Assembly (NCBI GenBank): GCA_003049485.1
Contig: PYST01000025.1
Location: forward strand, 1 to 64,000
Reading direction: 5' to 3'
DNA length: 64,000 nt
Source of the DNA: Ophioceras dolichostomum
Taxonomy: Eukaryota > Ascomycota > Sordariomycetes > Magnaporthales > Ophioceraceae
Under the pieces are notes generated by a model, which had not been told where the DNA came from, searched no databases, and saw only the letters and a program-made list of their open reading frames with translations. Position numbers and translations under genes: made by a program. This document shows, piece by piece, positions 35,069-46,134 of the stretch; the first letter of the stretch is position 1, and every line of letters starts with the position of its first letter.

Positions 35069-37184
35069 CTAGTACTCAGTGTCGCCCTCCTCGGGTTCAA
35101 ACGAGTCGGCGGCAACCTCCTCATAATCCTTCTCGAGCGCCGCGAGGTCTTCGCGGGCCTCGCTGAACTCTCCCTCCTCCATGCCTTCACCCACGTACCA
35201 GTGAACGAAGGCACGCTTGCTATACATGAGGTCGAATTTGTGGTCCAGGCGGGACCACGCCTCAGCGATGGCCGTGGTGTTCGACAGCATCGATACGGAT
35301 CGATCGACACTGGCAAGGCCACCATCCGCGGGGGAGGCGGTCGGGACGGCGACTGGCTTCTGGTAGTTAATGCCGATCTTGAAGCCCGTGGGACACCACT
35401 CGACGAGGTTGAACGAGGCCTTGGCCTTGAGTTGAGCCACGGCCGCATTGCAATCCCGCGGTACGACATCGCCCCGGTACAGCAGGGCCACAGCCATGTA
35501 CTTGCCGTTCCGGGGGTCGCAGACGACCATCTGGTTGTTGGGCTCGAAGCCTGCAATTTCGAGTTGCGTCAGTACATGGGAACGCTTGCTAAGCGACAGA
35601 GATCCCTCAACGGCGCCGGCGAGCTCCCTGATGCCTCACAGATGTCAGAAATAAACAAAGGAGACTTACACTGGAAGGTCAGGTCGTGCACCTTGAAACT
35701 CTCGTGAGCACTCTTGGCGGCCGAGATGACGGGGGCGTAGCTGATGAGCGGGTAGTGGATGCGCGGGTAAGGCACGAGATTGGTCTGGAACTCGTTGAGG
35801 TCGACATTGAGGGCGCCGTCAAAGCGCAGCGACGAGGTGATGGAGCTGACGACCTGGGCAATCAGGCGGTTGAGGTGCTCGTAGCCTGGGCGCGGGATAT
35901 CCAGGTTTCGGCGGCAAATGTCGTACACGGCCTCGTTGTCGACCAGGAAGGTGCAGTCCGAGTTCTCGATGGTGCTGTGGGTCGAAAGAACGGCGTTGTA
36001 CGGCTCGACGACGGCCGTAGAGACGCGAGGCGCTGGGTAGACGGCGAACTCCAACTTGGATTTTTTGCCGTAGTCCGTAGACAGACGCTCCAGCAGGAGA
36101 GCGCCGAAACCCGAGCCCGTACCACCACCAAAGGAATGGAAGATCAGAAAGCCTTGCAGGGAGTGACAGTTATCTGGCGGGAAGAGCGGTCAGCGCCCCA
36201 TCGTCAATCAATCTCCCACCAGTTCGTGTCTTGAATCCGGCCCCCCTCTCGCCGTTGATAGTCCGTAATCTGCAGCAAGCAAACTCACCGGCAACGCGGC
36301 GGATTCGGTCGATGACGTTGTCGACCATCTCCTTGCCGATCGTGTAGTGACCACGGGCATAGTTGTTGGCAGCATCCTCCTTGCCACTAATGAGGAGCTC
36401 AGGGTGAAACAGCTGCCGGTAGCCACCAGTGCGGATCTCGTCGATTGGGGACGGGTCAAGATCGACGAAGATGGAGCGAGGGACGTATTTGCCGTTGCTG
36501 GTCTCCGTGAAGAAGGTCTCGAAGGAGCCGCCGTCTCCAACATCCTTGGCGTTAGGATCCGGCCTGCCGTCGGCGCCAAGTCCGTGCTCCAGAAGATAGC
36601 TTCATCCATCACCGTTAGCAACTGTGACTGCCCCGCACTGCCAAATTCAGGAGAAAGGGGAATCCCATACAGCTCCCAAGCGCTGTTGCCGAGCTGGGTA
36701 CCAGCCTGGCCCAGGTGAAGGTGAAGGACCTATCACAGTTGACGTGGCTGTTAGCTAAACTGTCTCGTTTGTACGCGACCACGCAAGGTCCGGGGCAAGA
36801 GTGGTCTGAACAGTTGGAAGCGATGAGCAACGAGCGATGAGCAGAAAAAGCAGCTCACGAGCGTGTGCTAGTGGGCTTGCGCTAGTTGTGGGACAGCAAA
36901 GCAATTCAAAAAGCAGCGATGGGCTGGGCTGGGCCACTTGGTTTCCGGGTCACGGAAAGGGCCGTCGCGAGGGAAGGAAGGATTGAGGACGAGTCGCCGT
37001 CATCCGTGACAGTGCGAAGTTGTATGCCCCATAGAAGGAGGTAAAGAGCTGGAAAGAGAACATATCGGGAAGCTCGAGGCACGGGATGGAAGGTGGAATG
37101 CATCTAGCCCAACAAATCCAGCAGGCGAGAGGGGGCAGGACAGAGCCGCGATCAAACGAGAGAAAGACCTACCTCGCCTTTCAT
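35069..37184 (-). CDS. Alpha-tubulin
   Basis: Five exons in reading order: 37184-37173 (12 bases, MKGE), 36729-36671, 36599-36289, 36173-35670 and 35550-35069, giving 455 residues. Alpha-tubulin pairs with beta-tubulin to form microtubules. Diagnostic motifs are HLGQAGTQLGNSAWEL near the N terminus, the nucleotide-binding HSFGGGTGSGFGALLLERLS, DLNEFQTNLVPYPR with the GTPase-activating Glu, and FEPNNQMVVCDPRNGKYMA. The C-terminal tail is acidic and ends in tyrosine (EEGDTEY), allowing detyrosination. Length and the MKGEV start match the divergent alpha-tubulin typical of Sordariomycetes rather than the MREV form. Intron 1 is unusually long at 443 bases. The exon 2 acceptor is AAG. Identity is certain; which paralogue it is cannot be told here. 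Confidence 0.96.
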
Positions 37185-38162
37185 GATGGATGCGGGAGTG
37201 AAAAGCCGCTGTTGGTGACAGTGATTTTGTTTTCTGTGTTCTCGAGGAGTGGTGGACGGCAGGATGCTGCGCTGTACGCACCGGCGGAAGTTGACAAGAC
37301 CGACAAGAAAATGAGCTTCACCTCGCGTCTGGGGTGACGAGTGTTTGGTGTCTGGAGTTTGAGTGCTGGTAGAAGACGGTCGTGGGTGTCCGATAAATTG
37401 TGGGCCTCCTGCCCCTGAAAGGAGGGGCAGCTTTGGGTTGTTACGGGGGATGTACACACCCACGCGACGAGTCGTGGTCGTGACTTGATGGCAAACAAAT
37501 GTGACGAAATTGAGTGTGGTGCCCCTCCATGCGATCCTGTCAAGGGGCCTCACCGCTCCCGCCGTCCATTTTGGCGCCCTGGCCCGTGCGCTGTCAATTA
37601 TGCACATCTCAGGCTGAAGATGGGGAAACTGTTCGGCAGCAATACTAGAGGATAAAAGACATGCAAACTGTCCAGGGACCCGAAGGAATCCGGCTTGGCG
37701 CGGCTGTCCGCACACATCCCCTCAGTGGCTTGTGTCCCGCGAAGGCGGGTAGGAATCCCTCTCCTTACGTGGACCGCTTTATTGGCGGCATATCACAGCC
37801 CTGCGCTTGACAGGACTGGTAATGGAGGTACTTACATACTTGGAGGTACCTACCTAGGTAGGTACTTAGTAAGGGCAACTCATCAGAGACCTTGACCTGG
37901 AAGGTGCCGTTATCTGAGCTAATGAGCTCTGTAGGAACGCACTTCGGACCAGCTTGCTTCTGCTGCGCCCATGTGCAAAGCTGTTCTCATCAGACAGCAC
38001 GGGAAGCCTGCCAGGGTGGTATTTGTAATGGGGGGACGGGGAAAGAAAACAGGAACCCGCGCTGGCCGATCAAAAACAGCGAGAATGGCGGAGGGGGCAG
38101 AAAAAGAATTGATTCCGTCTACCTGAGCGCTCAGGATGATCGAATATATGGCCATAATGCGA
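37185..38162. other. Intergenic region upstream of alpha-tubulin
   Basis: About 980 bases comprising the tubulin promoter and sequence downstream of OLA1. A strong GGTACCTACCTAGGTAGGTA cluster lies at 37844-37866. No gene is seen. Confidence 0.5.
37844..37866. promoter_or_regulatory. CCTAGGTA-type motif cluster (example)
   Basis: Best single example of the dispersed motif: GGTACCTACCTAGGTAGGTA is almost a perfect palindrome. It lies about 670 bases upstream of the alpha-tubulin start. Function is unknown. Confidence 0.6.
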
Positions 38163-39788
38163 TCACCCCTTTGCAGCACCAGCCTTGATCAACAGTATGT
38201 CTCCATCCTCCACGACGTAGTCCTTTCCTTTCGTCATTACCTTGCCCTTAGCCTTGACTTCCGATTCGTCTCCAAGCTCCTTTAATACTGTGAAGTTGTA
38301 CACGATTGCCTGGATGAACGTCTTCTCGAAGTCGGTGTGAATGACACCAGCGGCCTGTGGTGCCTTGGTCCCGTTGCGGATCGTCCATTGCCGCACCTCG
38401 TCGGTGCCGGTCGTGAAGAAGCTGCCGAGGTTCAGGGCTTTCCGCATGTTTATGATGATCTTGGGAAGCGCGGACTCGGCACCGACCTTCTTGCACTCCT
38501 CCAGAGCTTCGGCCTCGGACTCGAACCGTGTCAGACGCTCCTCGAAAGACACGGAGATGGGGATAATTGGGTCTCCGGTGGCGTGCTCCTTGATCCACTC
38601 CGCCACCTTTGGAAGGTATTTGTTCTTCTTCCGGATGAAGTCCTTCTCTGAGAGATTTACGAGGTAGACCACCGGCTTGGCGGTCAGGAGGAGCAGGGGG
38701 TTGATGACCTCGACCTATAATTGTTTGGGTCAGCCGGCTGGTCCAGAGGGAGTTGTTTAGGGTGTGGATGATGGCGGCAAGACGAGAGTTGCGAATCAGA
38801 GCAAAGACTATCTCAGTATGCTTCCCTGCGTTGTTAATGGGAGCATTCGACGAGCTGGGATTAGAAATCGGGCCTTCTGGCCCTTGGTCATCATGCAACA
38901 AAAAAAAGGGGGGGGAAGAAAATTCGAAATAGTAAAGAAGGCTAGGAAGCGATGTGATCAAGGAGCGGGAACCCCATGTTAATAAAGAGGCCGGGACAAA
39001 CCTCTTTGGGGCTCCAGGTGCCCTTGCGGACCTCCTTGCCATCGTTCAGCCAGGCAAGGATCTTCTCGATGGTGGCCTCCTCTTCCCTGGCCTTTTTCGC
39101 CTCAAGACTCTGCCCACCCTGGCGAGTCTTCTTCTTCTGGTTCTCGAGAGCCTTCTCGACGAACTCGATGTCCTTCAGCCTCAGCTCATCGCTGATGATG
39201 TCGAGGTCGCGAGTGGGGTTGACATCCCCCTCGACATGGATGATCTCGGCGTCGTCGAAGCATCGAACGACCTGGAAGATGGCATCTACGGCGCGGATAT
39301 GCGACAAGAAGGCATTTCCCAGACCAGCACCGGTGGAAGCGCCTCGTGTGAGACCAGCGATGTCGTAGACAGTCAAGTTGGCCGGCACCCGTGACTTTGG
39401 GTTATACTTCTCACAGAGCCAATCAAATCGATCGTCGGGCACGATAACACGAGCCTCCTCCGGATCGATTGTGGCATATGGGAAGTTCTTTCAGGGGCAA
39501 AATCAGCAACCATCTCCAGAGAAAGATAAGGGGAAGAAGAAGAAAAGGGCCATAATCGCACAGCTGGATTACCAAGGTTGCACTTGGTAATGGCTTGGAA
39601 GAGTGTTGATTTTCCAACATTGGCGAGCCCAACCTGTGATACTGTCAGACACACTAAACTTCCGTCTCTTCGTCTTCAGGCGGGAGGCGCGTGGATGGAC
39701 TGTTGTTGCTCACGATGCCACTCTTCAGATTGTTCCCTGGGCGACCCAAGAGAATCTTCTCTTCCTGAACGACCTTTTTCGGAGGCAT
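38163..39788 (-). CDS. ola1: Obg-like ATPase 1 (OLA1/YchF)
   Basis: Four exons in reading order: 39788-39714, 39633-39562, 39487-39002 and 38714-38163, giving 394 residues, exactly the usual OLA1 length. OLA1 is a P-loop ATPase of the Obg GTPase superfamily that binds ribosomes and the proteasome and affects stress responses. The P-loop is GLANVGKST (G27-T35), switch II is DIAGLTRGAS, and the base-recognition motif is NLSE (N231-E234) in place of NKxD, explaining ATP preference. A coiled-coil insert (ENQKKKTRQGGQSLEAKK) sits in the middle, and the C-terminal TGS domain contains HTDFEKTFIQAIVYNF. The donor of intron 2 is GTGCGA, an atypical site, but the joined NPA-NFPYATIDPEEARV is invariant in the family. 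Identity is certain. Confidence 0.96.
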
Positions 39789-40714
39789 CCTCTTCCCTTT
39801 CTTTGAATGGGACCGAACAGTGATACAGATGAATGAGGTGGTGGGGTGTGGGGTCCGGATGGAAAAGGCAGAGCTAGCTGCGGGTAGTTCAAAAAGGCGT
39901 GGGAGAGAAGCGAAGGAGAAGGATCTAGGAAGGAGGGACGTCGTGTTGTTGACAGTGAGGGGCGAAGGCGGCCCCAGACCGGTCTTGAGAGGGCGATTCG
40001 AGGATTCAATGGGCGACTCGCAGCTGCAAATGAAGCTGGAGCAGATGGCAAGTATGCTGGCCAGCTGCCCCGTCGCTGTGACTGTTGAGAGCTGTGCTGC
40101 CAGACATCGTGGAGAAAATTCTCAGCCTGGGGCGGGGCAATGGAACCCAATTTGAGGAGGCTAGCTCATGTGACAGCTCACGTGGTCCGAAGTGGGGGTT
40201 GCAACGTCAGGACCGAGGAATGACGACGAGTCATCACTCTATCACTCGTCCCTCGGTCGGAAGACAGCCTCTGAGCCGCCAACAGGTTGAGTTCCATGTC
40301 AGGCCGTGACCCCCCACCATTCCTGGAAGCTGTCAATGAAAGCCGTGGCGGTCGATAAAAAGCTGGAGCAAAGCCTCATATTCTTCCCACCCAAATAACA
40401 TCAGTGTCGCAACGCCCAGTCCTTACTTACTGATTCTATGGTTCTAATGCGAGGCGAACTTGATCTCAGTTCCACGCGTCGCCGACATTCGTCCTCTGCC
40501 AACTAGGCTTTCAACCTCCCTTCCTACCCGCGCCTACTTGTCCAGTCCCGCGCCTACTTGTCCAGTCCCGCGCCTACTTGTCCAGTCCCGCGCCTACTTG
40601 TCCAGTCCCGCGCCTACTTGTCCAGTCCCGCACACTACCTGCCAGCTGGTGGTCGCTCCACTCCTACGGTGCAAGCCGTCTTCGGGCCACATCGGCCGGC
40701 CTCCCCTTGAAGCT
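39789..40714. promoter_or_regulatory. Divergent promoter region OLA1 / PPPDE protein
   Basis: About 930 bases between divergent start codons. Five perfect 20-base tandem units occupy 40531-40630, probably in the leader of the PPPDE gene. No gene is seen. Confidence 0.5.
40531..40630. repeat. Perfect 20-bp tandem repeat, five copies
   Basis: Five identical consecutive copies of a 20-base unit (CGCCTACTTGTCCAGTCCCG), ending 84 bases upstream of the PPPDE start codon. The unit is not a multiple of three, and no in-frame ATG precedes it, so it is probably untranslated. Confidence 0.95.
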
Positions 40715-41601
40715 ATGGCTCCGCCTCGAAAGACGCCGAAGCCCCTGAGGCCCTCGAGGTCCCAGCGATCAAGTGCCTCGACCCTTCCCAAGACAGAGAT
40801 TGTCATCAACGTCTATGATTTATTGCCCGTACGAATGCCCTTTCCCCCTACGTCCCCGTTCACGTCTGTGTGGCTCCAAGCTCCCGAGTCTTTGTTAACT
40901 CCTTCACCAAGCCACGATAGCCCGGAAAGCTCTCCTCGGCTCTGTGGACGCTTGGCACCTCCCTGCTTCATTCGGGCGTTGTCATAAATGGAAAAGAATA
41001 CGCATATGGAGGCCATGACAGGCGTGGGGTCACAGGCGTGTACTGGACCAAGCCAGAGACGGAGCCGCCTGGGGGCACTTTCAGGTGTGAAATCCTGCAT
41101 GGGTTCACGTACATCCCCCCGAGCGAGATCGACGCCATCATTCGCGAGGCCTCGGATGAGTTTCACGGCCCAGCATACAACCTTCTCACGAAGAACTGTA
41201 ACCACTTTACGTCGTATCTGTGCGAGAGGCTCACCGACCGGCCCGGTCCTGGTTGGCTCAACCGTGCAGCGAGCATAGGCATGGCGTTGCCGTGCATTGT
41301 ACCAAGGGACTGGATTGAACCCCCCGACTACGACCTGGCTGAAGGCGAACTTCTGAACGACTACGACGATGAGGAAGACGCGACAGAGAGCTCCAGGATG
41401 TTGAGGAGCTCGGGAGATCACCCTAGGCTGATTGGAGTTGAGGACCTCCCCGACGATAGCCGTCGTTCCATCATCGAAGGAGAGCGACTGCGTATGGGAG
41501 CTGGAAGCGGAGGTGGGAGGGGAAAGGGCAAGGCACCGGTGAGGGACACCTCGGGTCGGCAGCTGCCGGCAGCGGAGAGAGCCCCCTCAGGTCGGCACTG
41601 A
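40715..41601 (+). CDS. PPPDE (DeSI-type) putative deSUMOylating/deubiquitinating peptidase
   Basis: Two exons, 40715-40828 and 40921-41601, giving 264 residues. PPPDE enzymes are papain-like cysteine isopeptidases that remove SUMO or ubiquitin. The fold begins at EIVINVYDLLP; the intron (GTACGA...GATAG) ends exactly at the following Pro-Gly. The catalytic His is in LLHSGVVING (H55), followed by KEYAYGGH. The catalytic Cys is in LLTKNCNHFTSYLCERL (C131), giving the His-first order of the family. The C-terminal ~100 residues are acidic and then Gly/Arg-rich, likely disordered. The frame continues upstream without an ATG, so 40715 is the best start. Which modifier it cleaves cannot be read from the sequence. 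Confidence 0.9.
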
Positions 41602-43634
41602 TGGCTTGACTCTTCAGCTTCAAACTCTTCTTCATTCTCCTTTGTTCCACACTCATTTCTTCATCCCCTTTGTCCTCTGCATTGGGAAGGGAATAGCGCA
41701 TGTATTGGCGTTTTGGATGGCGGGCTTTGAGCGATGCCCCTGATTTTTTATTTTTATTTTTTTTTTTTTTGATACCAGGATGAAATTATTCCGCAGGACT
41801 GCTTGACCTTGACCATGGCGTTTTTCTCTTTTTGGCGGCGTCTTGCATCCGTTGTGAGCTTCATTCGTGACTGACTACTGAGAGATGGTAGCTATGAGGG
41901 CTGCATCTGGGACACCTTGACAGCTTCAAATTGACAAAGAAAATGAACGGGGACATACTGACATTTCTGGCCACGCTCACTCGTTTGCAATGGAAACGGG
42001 AAACACGGATGCGAAGACGGGTTAGAAAACGAAGCAAAAGGATAAAAATACCGAGGTACCTAGGTAGGTAGGTAACTTACAGTACAGGACGATTCTTCGC
42101 TGCCATCCCTGAGCGAACTCTGAACAAGCCCGGGCCATACGGTGGTGCCCGCCCAGTTCAACCTAGCAGACCGCATTTTGTTGACTTTAGATGCCTCACC
42201 TACGATCCCGATTCCGAGGTCACGGACAATATCAGGATCGGCCGGCATGGCAGAAGTTTCGCGGATCGCCCCGGGATACATCGCCAGTCGATTCGCTCCT
42301 GAATCAAGTCCAGCAGGAAGGTCCGCAGACAGGTACCTACCTACCTACCTATGGGTATCTCGAAGCCCACTGACAAGGAGTTGGCTACTCTTAGCCCGCA
42401 GTTCATGCAGACCAACAGAGTGCCTGGCACTCCGAAAATAAATCGAGGTTTCGCAGAAGGGTAGTCGACGCTTGATGCATTTGAAGTTAAGGGGGGATGG
42501 TGTGTGGCCGAAGCAAGCTACTACCGTCTGTACTACTCGTCTGGCAGCGTGGTCACGCCAGGATATGCCGAGACCCTCGCTCATCAAGAGTGCCTCGAGT
42601 GCTGCATGCAGAGCTGCGAACATCTGGAGTATGGTTGCGGTGAGGTATTTGCTAGATTCCGCAGCTACCTAGAGCTGCTTTGTGAGGCGACTAAGGGTTG
42701 GCCTGTCTACGGGGAATATGCGCCATGGCTGGAGATTAGAGTTTAAAGGTGTGTCGGGTAAGCTCCATGGTAGCCTCTAGCGCACTACGTGGGATCGATT
42801 TGGGTTTGAAGCGTCTGAATGAGTGCCTCGCCAAATCAGCTTCGCCCAGTGCCATGCTCATAGCAAGCTACCTCGGTACAAGCTTAGATTCGACCAGTAC
42901 GATCATCGGGAGTACTGCGGAAAGAGATGGCTGGGCGCAGACCCATTCAAGATAGGTCGATAGATGATGAAAAACCACTGGGCACCTCTGTCTTATTTTA
43001 AGTAGCGGTGCGCAGTGCGGCCTGGTGGCTCGACGCGGGTGAGTAAAACTGGACCCTCTCGAACTGCCAGACCAGCATGCGGCCTGACCCCTTTTTATAT
43101 CGACGAGTTGGCCACCTCAATTCTTGGTTCTTTTATTTTCCATGCCTCGACTGCCGCCTGACGTATGAGTGGACCTGCGCGTCCCCGGAGTATTGTTCTA
43201 GGTCTCATCGGGTCTAAAGTGGCTCTGTCGGTTTGCTCATGCCTGGTTGGCGACGCTGTTATTCTTTGCAAAGCTTCATGGCATCATGATCCGCGACTCC
43301 GCCGTTTGCCCGCATATACGCCTTCTACCTGGAATGGTATTTTGGGCTTAATACCATAACTAAGGCGCCGAGGAAACCATCGCAAGTCGGGAAGTGAACT
43401 CGGACGGTCCGAGCAGCACGCCGACGCCGGCCTCCCTCCACCTTTCCAAGCCCTATCGCAAACAGTAGCCCAGACCCGTGCCCCGAATATCCCTGATACC
43501 CTTGCCCTACCTAGGGCATTTACAAGAGCCTAGGCAGAGGCACAGACATGTGACCCAAAAAAACCCAAAAACACCTACCTACTCTTACGGTACGGATATC
43601 AACAGTTTGGGGTGAGGTTTCTACCGACCGACTA
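41602..43634. other. Accessory intergenic gap left of the transposon
   Basis: About 2 kb without a supported gene. It holds a T-rich tract at 41743-41770 and CCTAGGTA-type clusters at 42055-42076, 42331-42350 and 43505-43516. Several short open frames (for example 42504-42746) lack any domain. It may include old transposon or pseudogene remains, but nothing is recognisable. Confidence 0.5.
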
Positions 43635-43681
43635 ATGTAATCGGACACCTTCCCGGACGGGACACTAACCCGGACACTTTT
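43635..43681 (+). repeat. Left terminal inverted repeat of the pogo-type element
   Basis: Starts ATGTAATCGGACACC next to the TA at 43633-43634. It pairs with the right repeat with mismatches at repeat positions 2, 17 and 32. Confidence 0.95.
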
Positions 43682-43742
43682 TAGCTGCGGACCCAACCAC
43701 CTCGACTTCGGACACGCCTTACCTCGCCACCATGATGGCAAG

Positions 43743-45451
43743 ATGCCAAAACCTCTGCAGCACGACGATCGGCTCCGACTAGCAGTCGATGCTCTGATTT
43801 CAGGCCAAATTAGAAGTATTCGCAAGGCCGCAGCTCTGTTTGATGTGCCGAAGTCAACTCTCCACGGACGCGTCATAGGGTGTAGTACGCGTCAACAATC
43901 ACAGATCAGACATCGAAAGTTGAACGTAACAGAGGAAGCTGCCTTGATTCAATGGATTGAATCAATGGACGACCGTGGGATGTCACCGACAATCGGCTAT
44001 ATTCGACAGATGGCCGAGCTTCTCATCTGTGAACGCGACGGCTCGATGCTGCTTGACACGCGGGCTGTGGCCACCGTGGCTGAGGACGACTCCGTTGGCG
44101 AGAAATGGGTCCAACAATTCCTTGCCCGACAGCCTCACCTTAAGTCGAATATTCTTGAAAGTACGACTATCAACGAGCCTTGTGTGAAGACCCAGAAAAG
44201 GTCTCAGCATGGTTCAAGCGAGTTCAAGACACGGTCAATAACAACGGCATCCTCGACTGTGACATCTACAACTTCGATGAAACTGGCTTCCAGATGGGAG
44301 TAGCTAGTACAGCCAAGGTGGTAACTCGGTCTGACCGGAGGAATCGACCGGTTGTTGTTCAGCCTGGAAACCGAGAGTGGACTACTGTCATCGAGTGCAT
44401 CAATGCAGACGGCTGGAGCGTCGACCCGCTGATCATCTTCGAGGGGAAGGTTCATATCTCGACGTGGTATGAGGGATCGCCATTGCTGACGACCTGGAGG
44501 ATTGCAGTTAGCGAAAATGGCTGGACAACCGACGAACTTACTCTAGAATGGCTCCAGAAAGTCTTTGAGCCGCAGACCCGACGTCGAACCGTTGGCCAGT
44601 ACCGACTTCTCATCCTCGACGGCCACGGAAGCCATGTTACGCCAAAATTCGACAAGTTCTGCAAAGAGAACTCTATTCTTACCGAATGCATGCCGCCGCA
44701 TTCCTCCCATCTTCATCAACCCCTCGATGTCGGCTGCTTCTCGGTCCTGAAGCGAGCCTACGGCGACCTTATCAAAACGAAGATGGCACTTGGAGTTCAT
44801 CACATCGACAAGCCAACATTCCTTGAACTCTTCCTCGACGCCCGAAAGAAGACCTTCAGCTCGGAAAACATCAAAGGTGGCTTTGCAGCAACAGGGCTTG
44901 TTCCATTCGATCCCAACCGAGTCCTTGCCCGGCTTCAAGTCAAAACGCGAACACCAAGCCCTCCGCCGGTCCTTGAACAGCCAAGCTCAACGCTCCCCCT
45001 CAAGACCCCATCGAATATCGTTGAGCTTGATAGGATCCAAAGATGCCGTCAATGCGGGACAAGCCCAACAGACCGGGCATTGCAGAGGATCGTTAAGGGG
45101 TGCCAGATGGCGATGCACAATGCTGTTCTCTTACACGACGAGAACTCGCAGCTTCGGGCGGAAAACACCCGACAGAAGAGAAAACGAGCACAACGCCGAG
45201 CATTCATCCAGACTGGAGGTACCATGACGATTGGGGAAGGAGTAGCTAACGTTGAGAGCCGCCAGAAGGTTCAAGACGTTCAGGAACCAGTTCAGGAGGT
45301 CCAAGACGGTCAGGAACCGGTTCAGGAGGTCGAAGAGGGAGAGGTGGGGTCCTCAGAAGGGACAGTGCCAACGGCACGAAAACGTGCACTACCGAGATGT
45401 AGTGTCCGTAGGTCGCTCAAGCATAATGCTAAGAAATGTCCCAGCAGATAG
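43743..45451 (+). pseudogene. Pogo/Fot1-type transposase, one frameshift
   Basis: Reading frame 1 runs from the ATG at 43743; frame 2 takes over at about 44159 and ends at 45451. Together they cover a normal ~560-residue transposase. The N terminus holds the psq helix-turn-helix (IRKAAALFDVPKSTLHGRV), then the second DNA-binding segment with WVQQFLARQPHLKS. After the break come KYDYQRALCEDPE and the catalytic core: FDETGFQMG (first Asp), LILDGHGSH (second Asp) and PPHSSHLHQPLDVG (third Asp). The C terminus includes a short duplicated Val-Gln-Glu-rich stretch. The break is equivalent to loss of one base near 44155-44158. As read, the protein stops early or loses its core, so the copy is probably not autonomous unless the frameshift is a sequence error. 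Confidence 0.9.
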
Positions 45452-45541
45452 AGATTCGATTCATATAGATTGCGCATTAAAGAGTCTCTCTGTTGTGTTG
45501 TGAGGTATGCCCCTAAGCCGAGGAGGTGGGGTGTGGGGCAG

Positions 45542-45588
45542 AAAAGTGTCCGGGTTGGTGTCCCGTCCGGGTAGGTGTCCGATTACGT
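45542..45588 (-). repeat. Right terminal inverted repeat of the pogo-type element
   Basis: Reverse complement begins ACGTAATCGGACACC; it is followed by TA at 45589-45590. Confidence 0.95.
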
Positions 45589-46134
45589 TAATTCGTCAGG
45601 GGTAGCGAACCATTACCTAAGGCAGGGCGGGAGATCTAAAGGTCCCAAGACGGTTCGCTTCCTGCGTGCATGTGGGCCCACCTCTCTTATCGGGGGAGGG
45701 GGGGGGATCCATGCATATGCCAATTGTCCATGTGGCAGGGCGATCTCCAACTCGATGGCATCCTTCGTATCCATAACCCGTACGCAAACCACACTTCTGT
45801 AAAATCAACAGTCGCGACAAAAGCATTCGACAGTACGCTGCCCTCCCGCCGCACCGCTTGCCCTCATTGTTCGCCGATTTCGCATGCTCGCTACGCCCGG
45901 GATAAGACTTCGAAACTGATTTGCTGCTCAGCATCATCAACCAACTCGGCCGATGAGCTTCCCCCAAAGCTTCTCCCGCCTGCGTCACTACCTCCAAACC
46001 CATCTGCGCCGTCACCCCTCCAAGCGGGTGATAGCCGAGCACCGCATCTCCGGCTCGATGCTCGGGGGGCGTCGCTGTCGCATTTCAGCGAGCGAGAGAA
46101 AGAAGAACTGAAGTCGGAGTGACCCGTTGAATGA
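45589..46134. promoter_or_regulatory. Upstream region of the Vrl1-like gene
   Basis: 546 bases between the right end of the transposon and the Vrl1-like start codon. It includes a G-run at about 45694-45706. The promoter presumably lies here or was displaced by the insertion. Confidence 0.5.

Larger units (their letters stand above)
43635..45588 (+). mobile_element. Fot1/pogo-type DNA transposon, 1954 bp
   Basis: Complete element of the Tc1-mariner superfamily, pogo/Fot1 branch. The 47-base terminal inverted repeats at 43635-43681 and 45542-45588 match at 44 of 47 positions. The element is bordered by TA at 43633-43634 and 45589-45590, the target duplication of this superfamily. Length of about 1.9 kb is typical for Fot1. 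It encodes one transposase with an N-terminal psq-type helix-turn-helix and a DDE-type core, interrupted by a frameshift. Two of the three repeat mismatches are C-to-T in the left end, as expected from deamination or light RIP, but the reading frame is otherwise intact and not AT-shifted. Confidence 0.95.

Noticed and set aside
40531..40630. CRISPR-like array
   Set aside because: Units are directly adjacent without spacers, so it is a simple tandem repeat, and the organism is a fungus.
40460..40714. N-terminal extension of the PPPDE protein through the tandem repeat
   Set aside because: The frame is open but has no ATG; the only initiator-like codon at its start is TTG.
42504..42746. 80-codon cysteine-containing open frame near the transposon
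   Set aside because: No signal peptide and no family pattern, and it begins inside a low-quality context; could be a decayed gene but cannot be supported.
44150..44165. Intron at the transposase frameshift
   Set aside because: No donor-acceptor pair of workable length exists; the two frames overlap directly, so a one-base loss explains it better.
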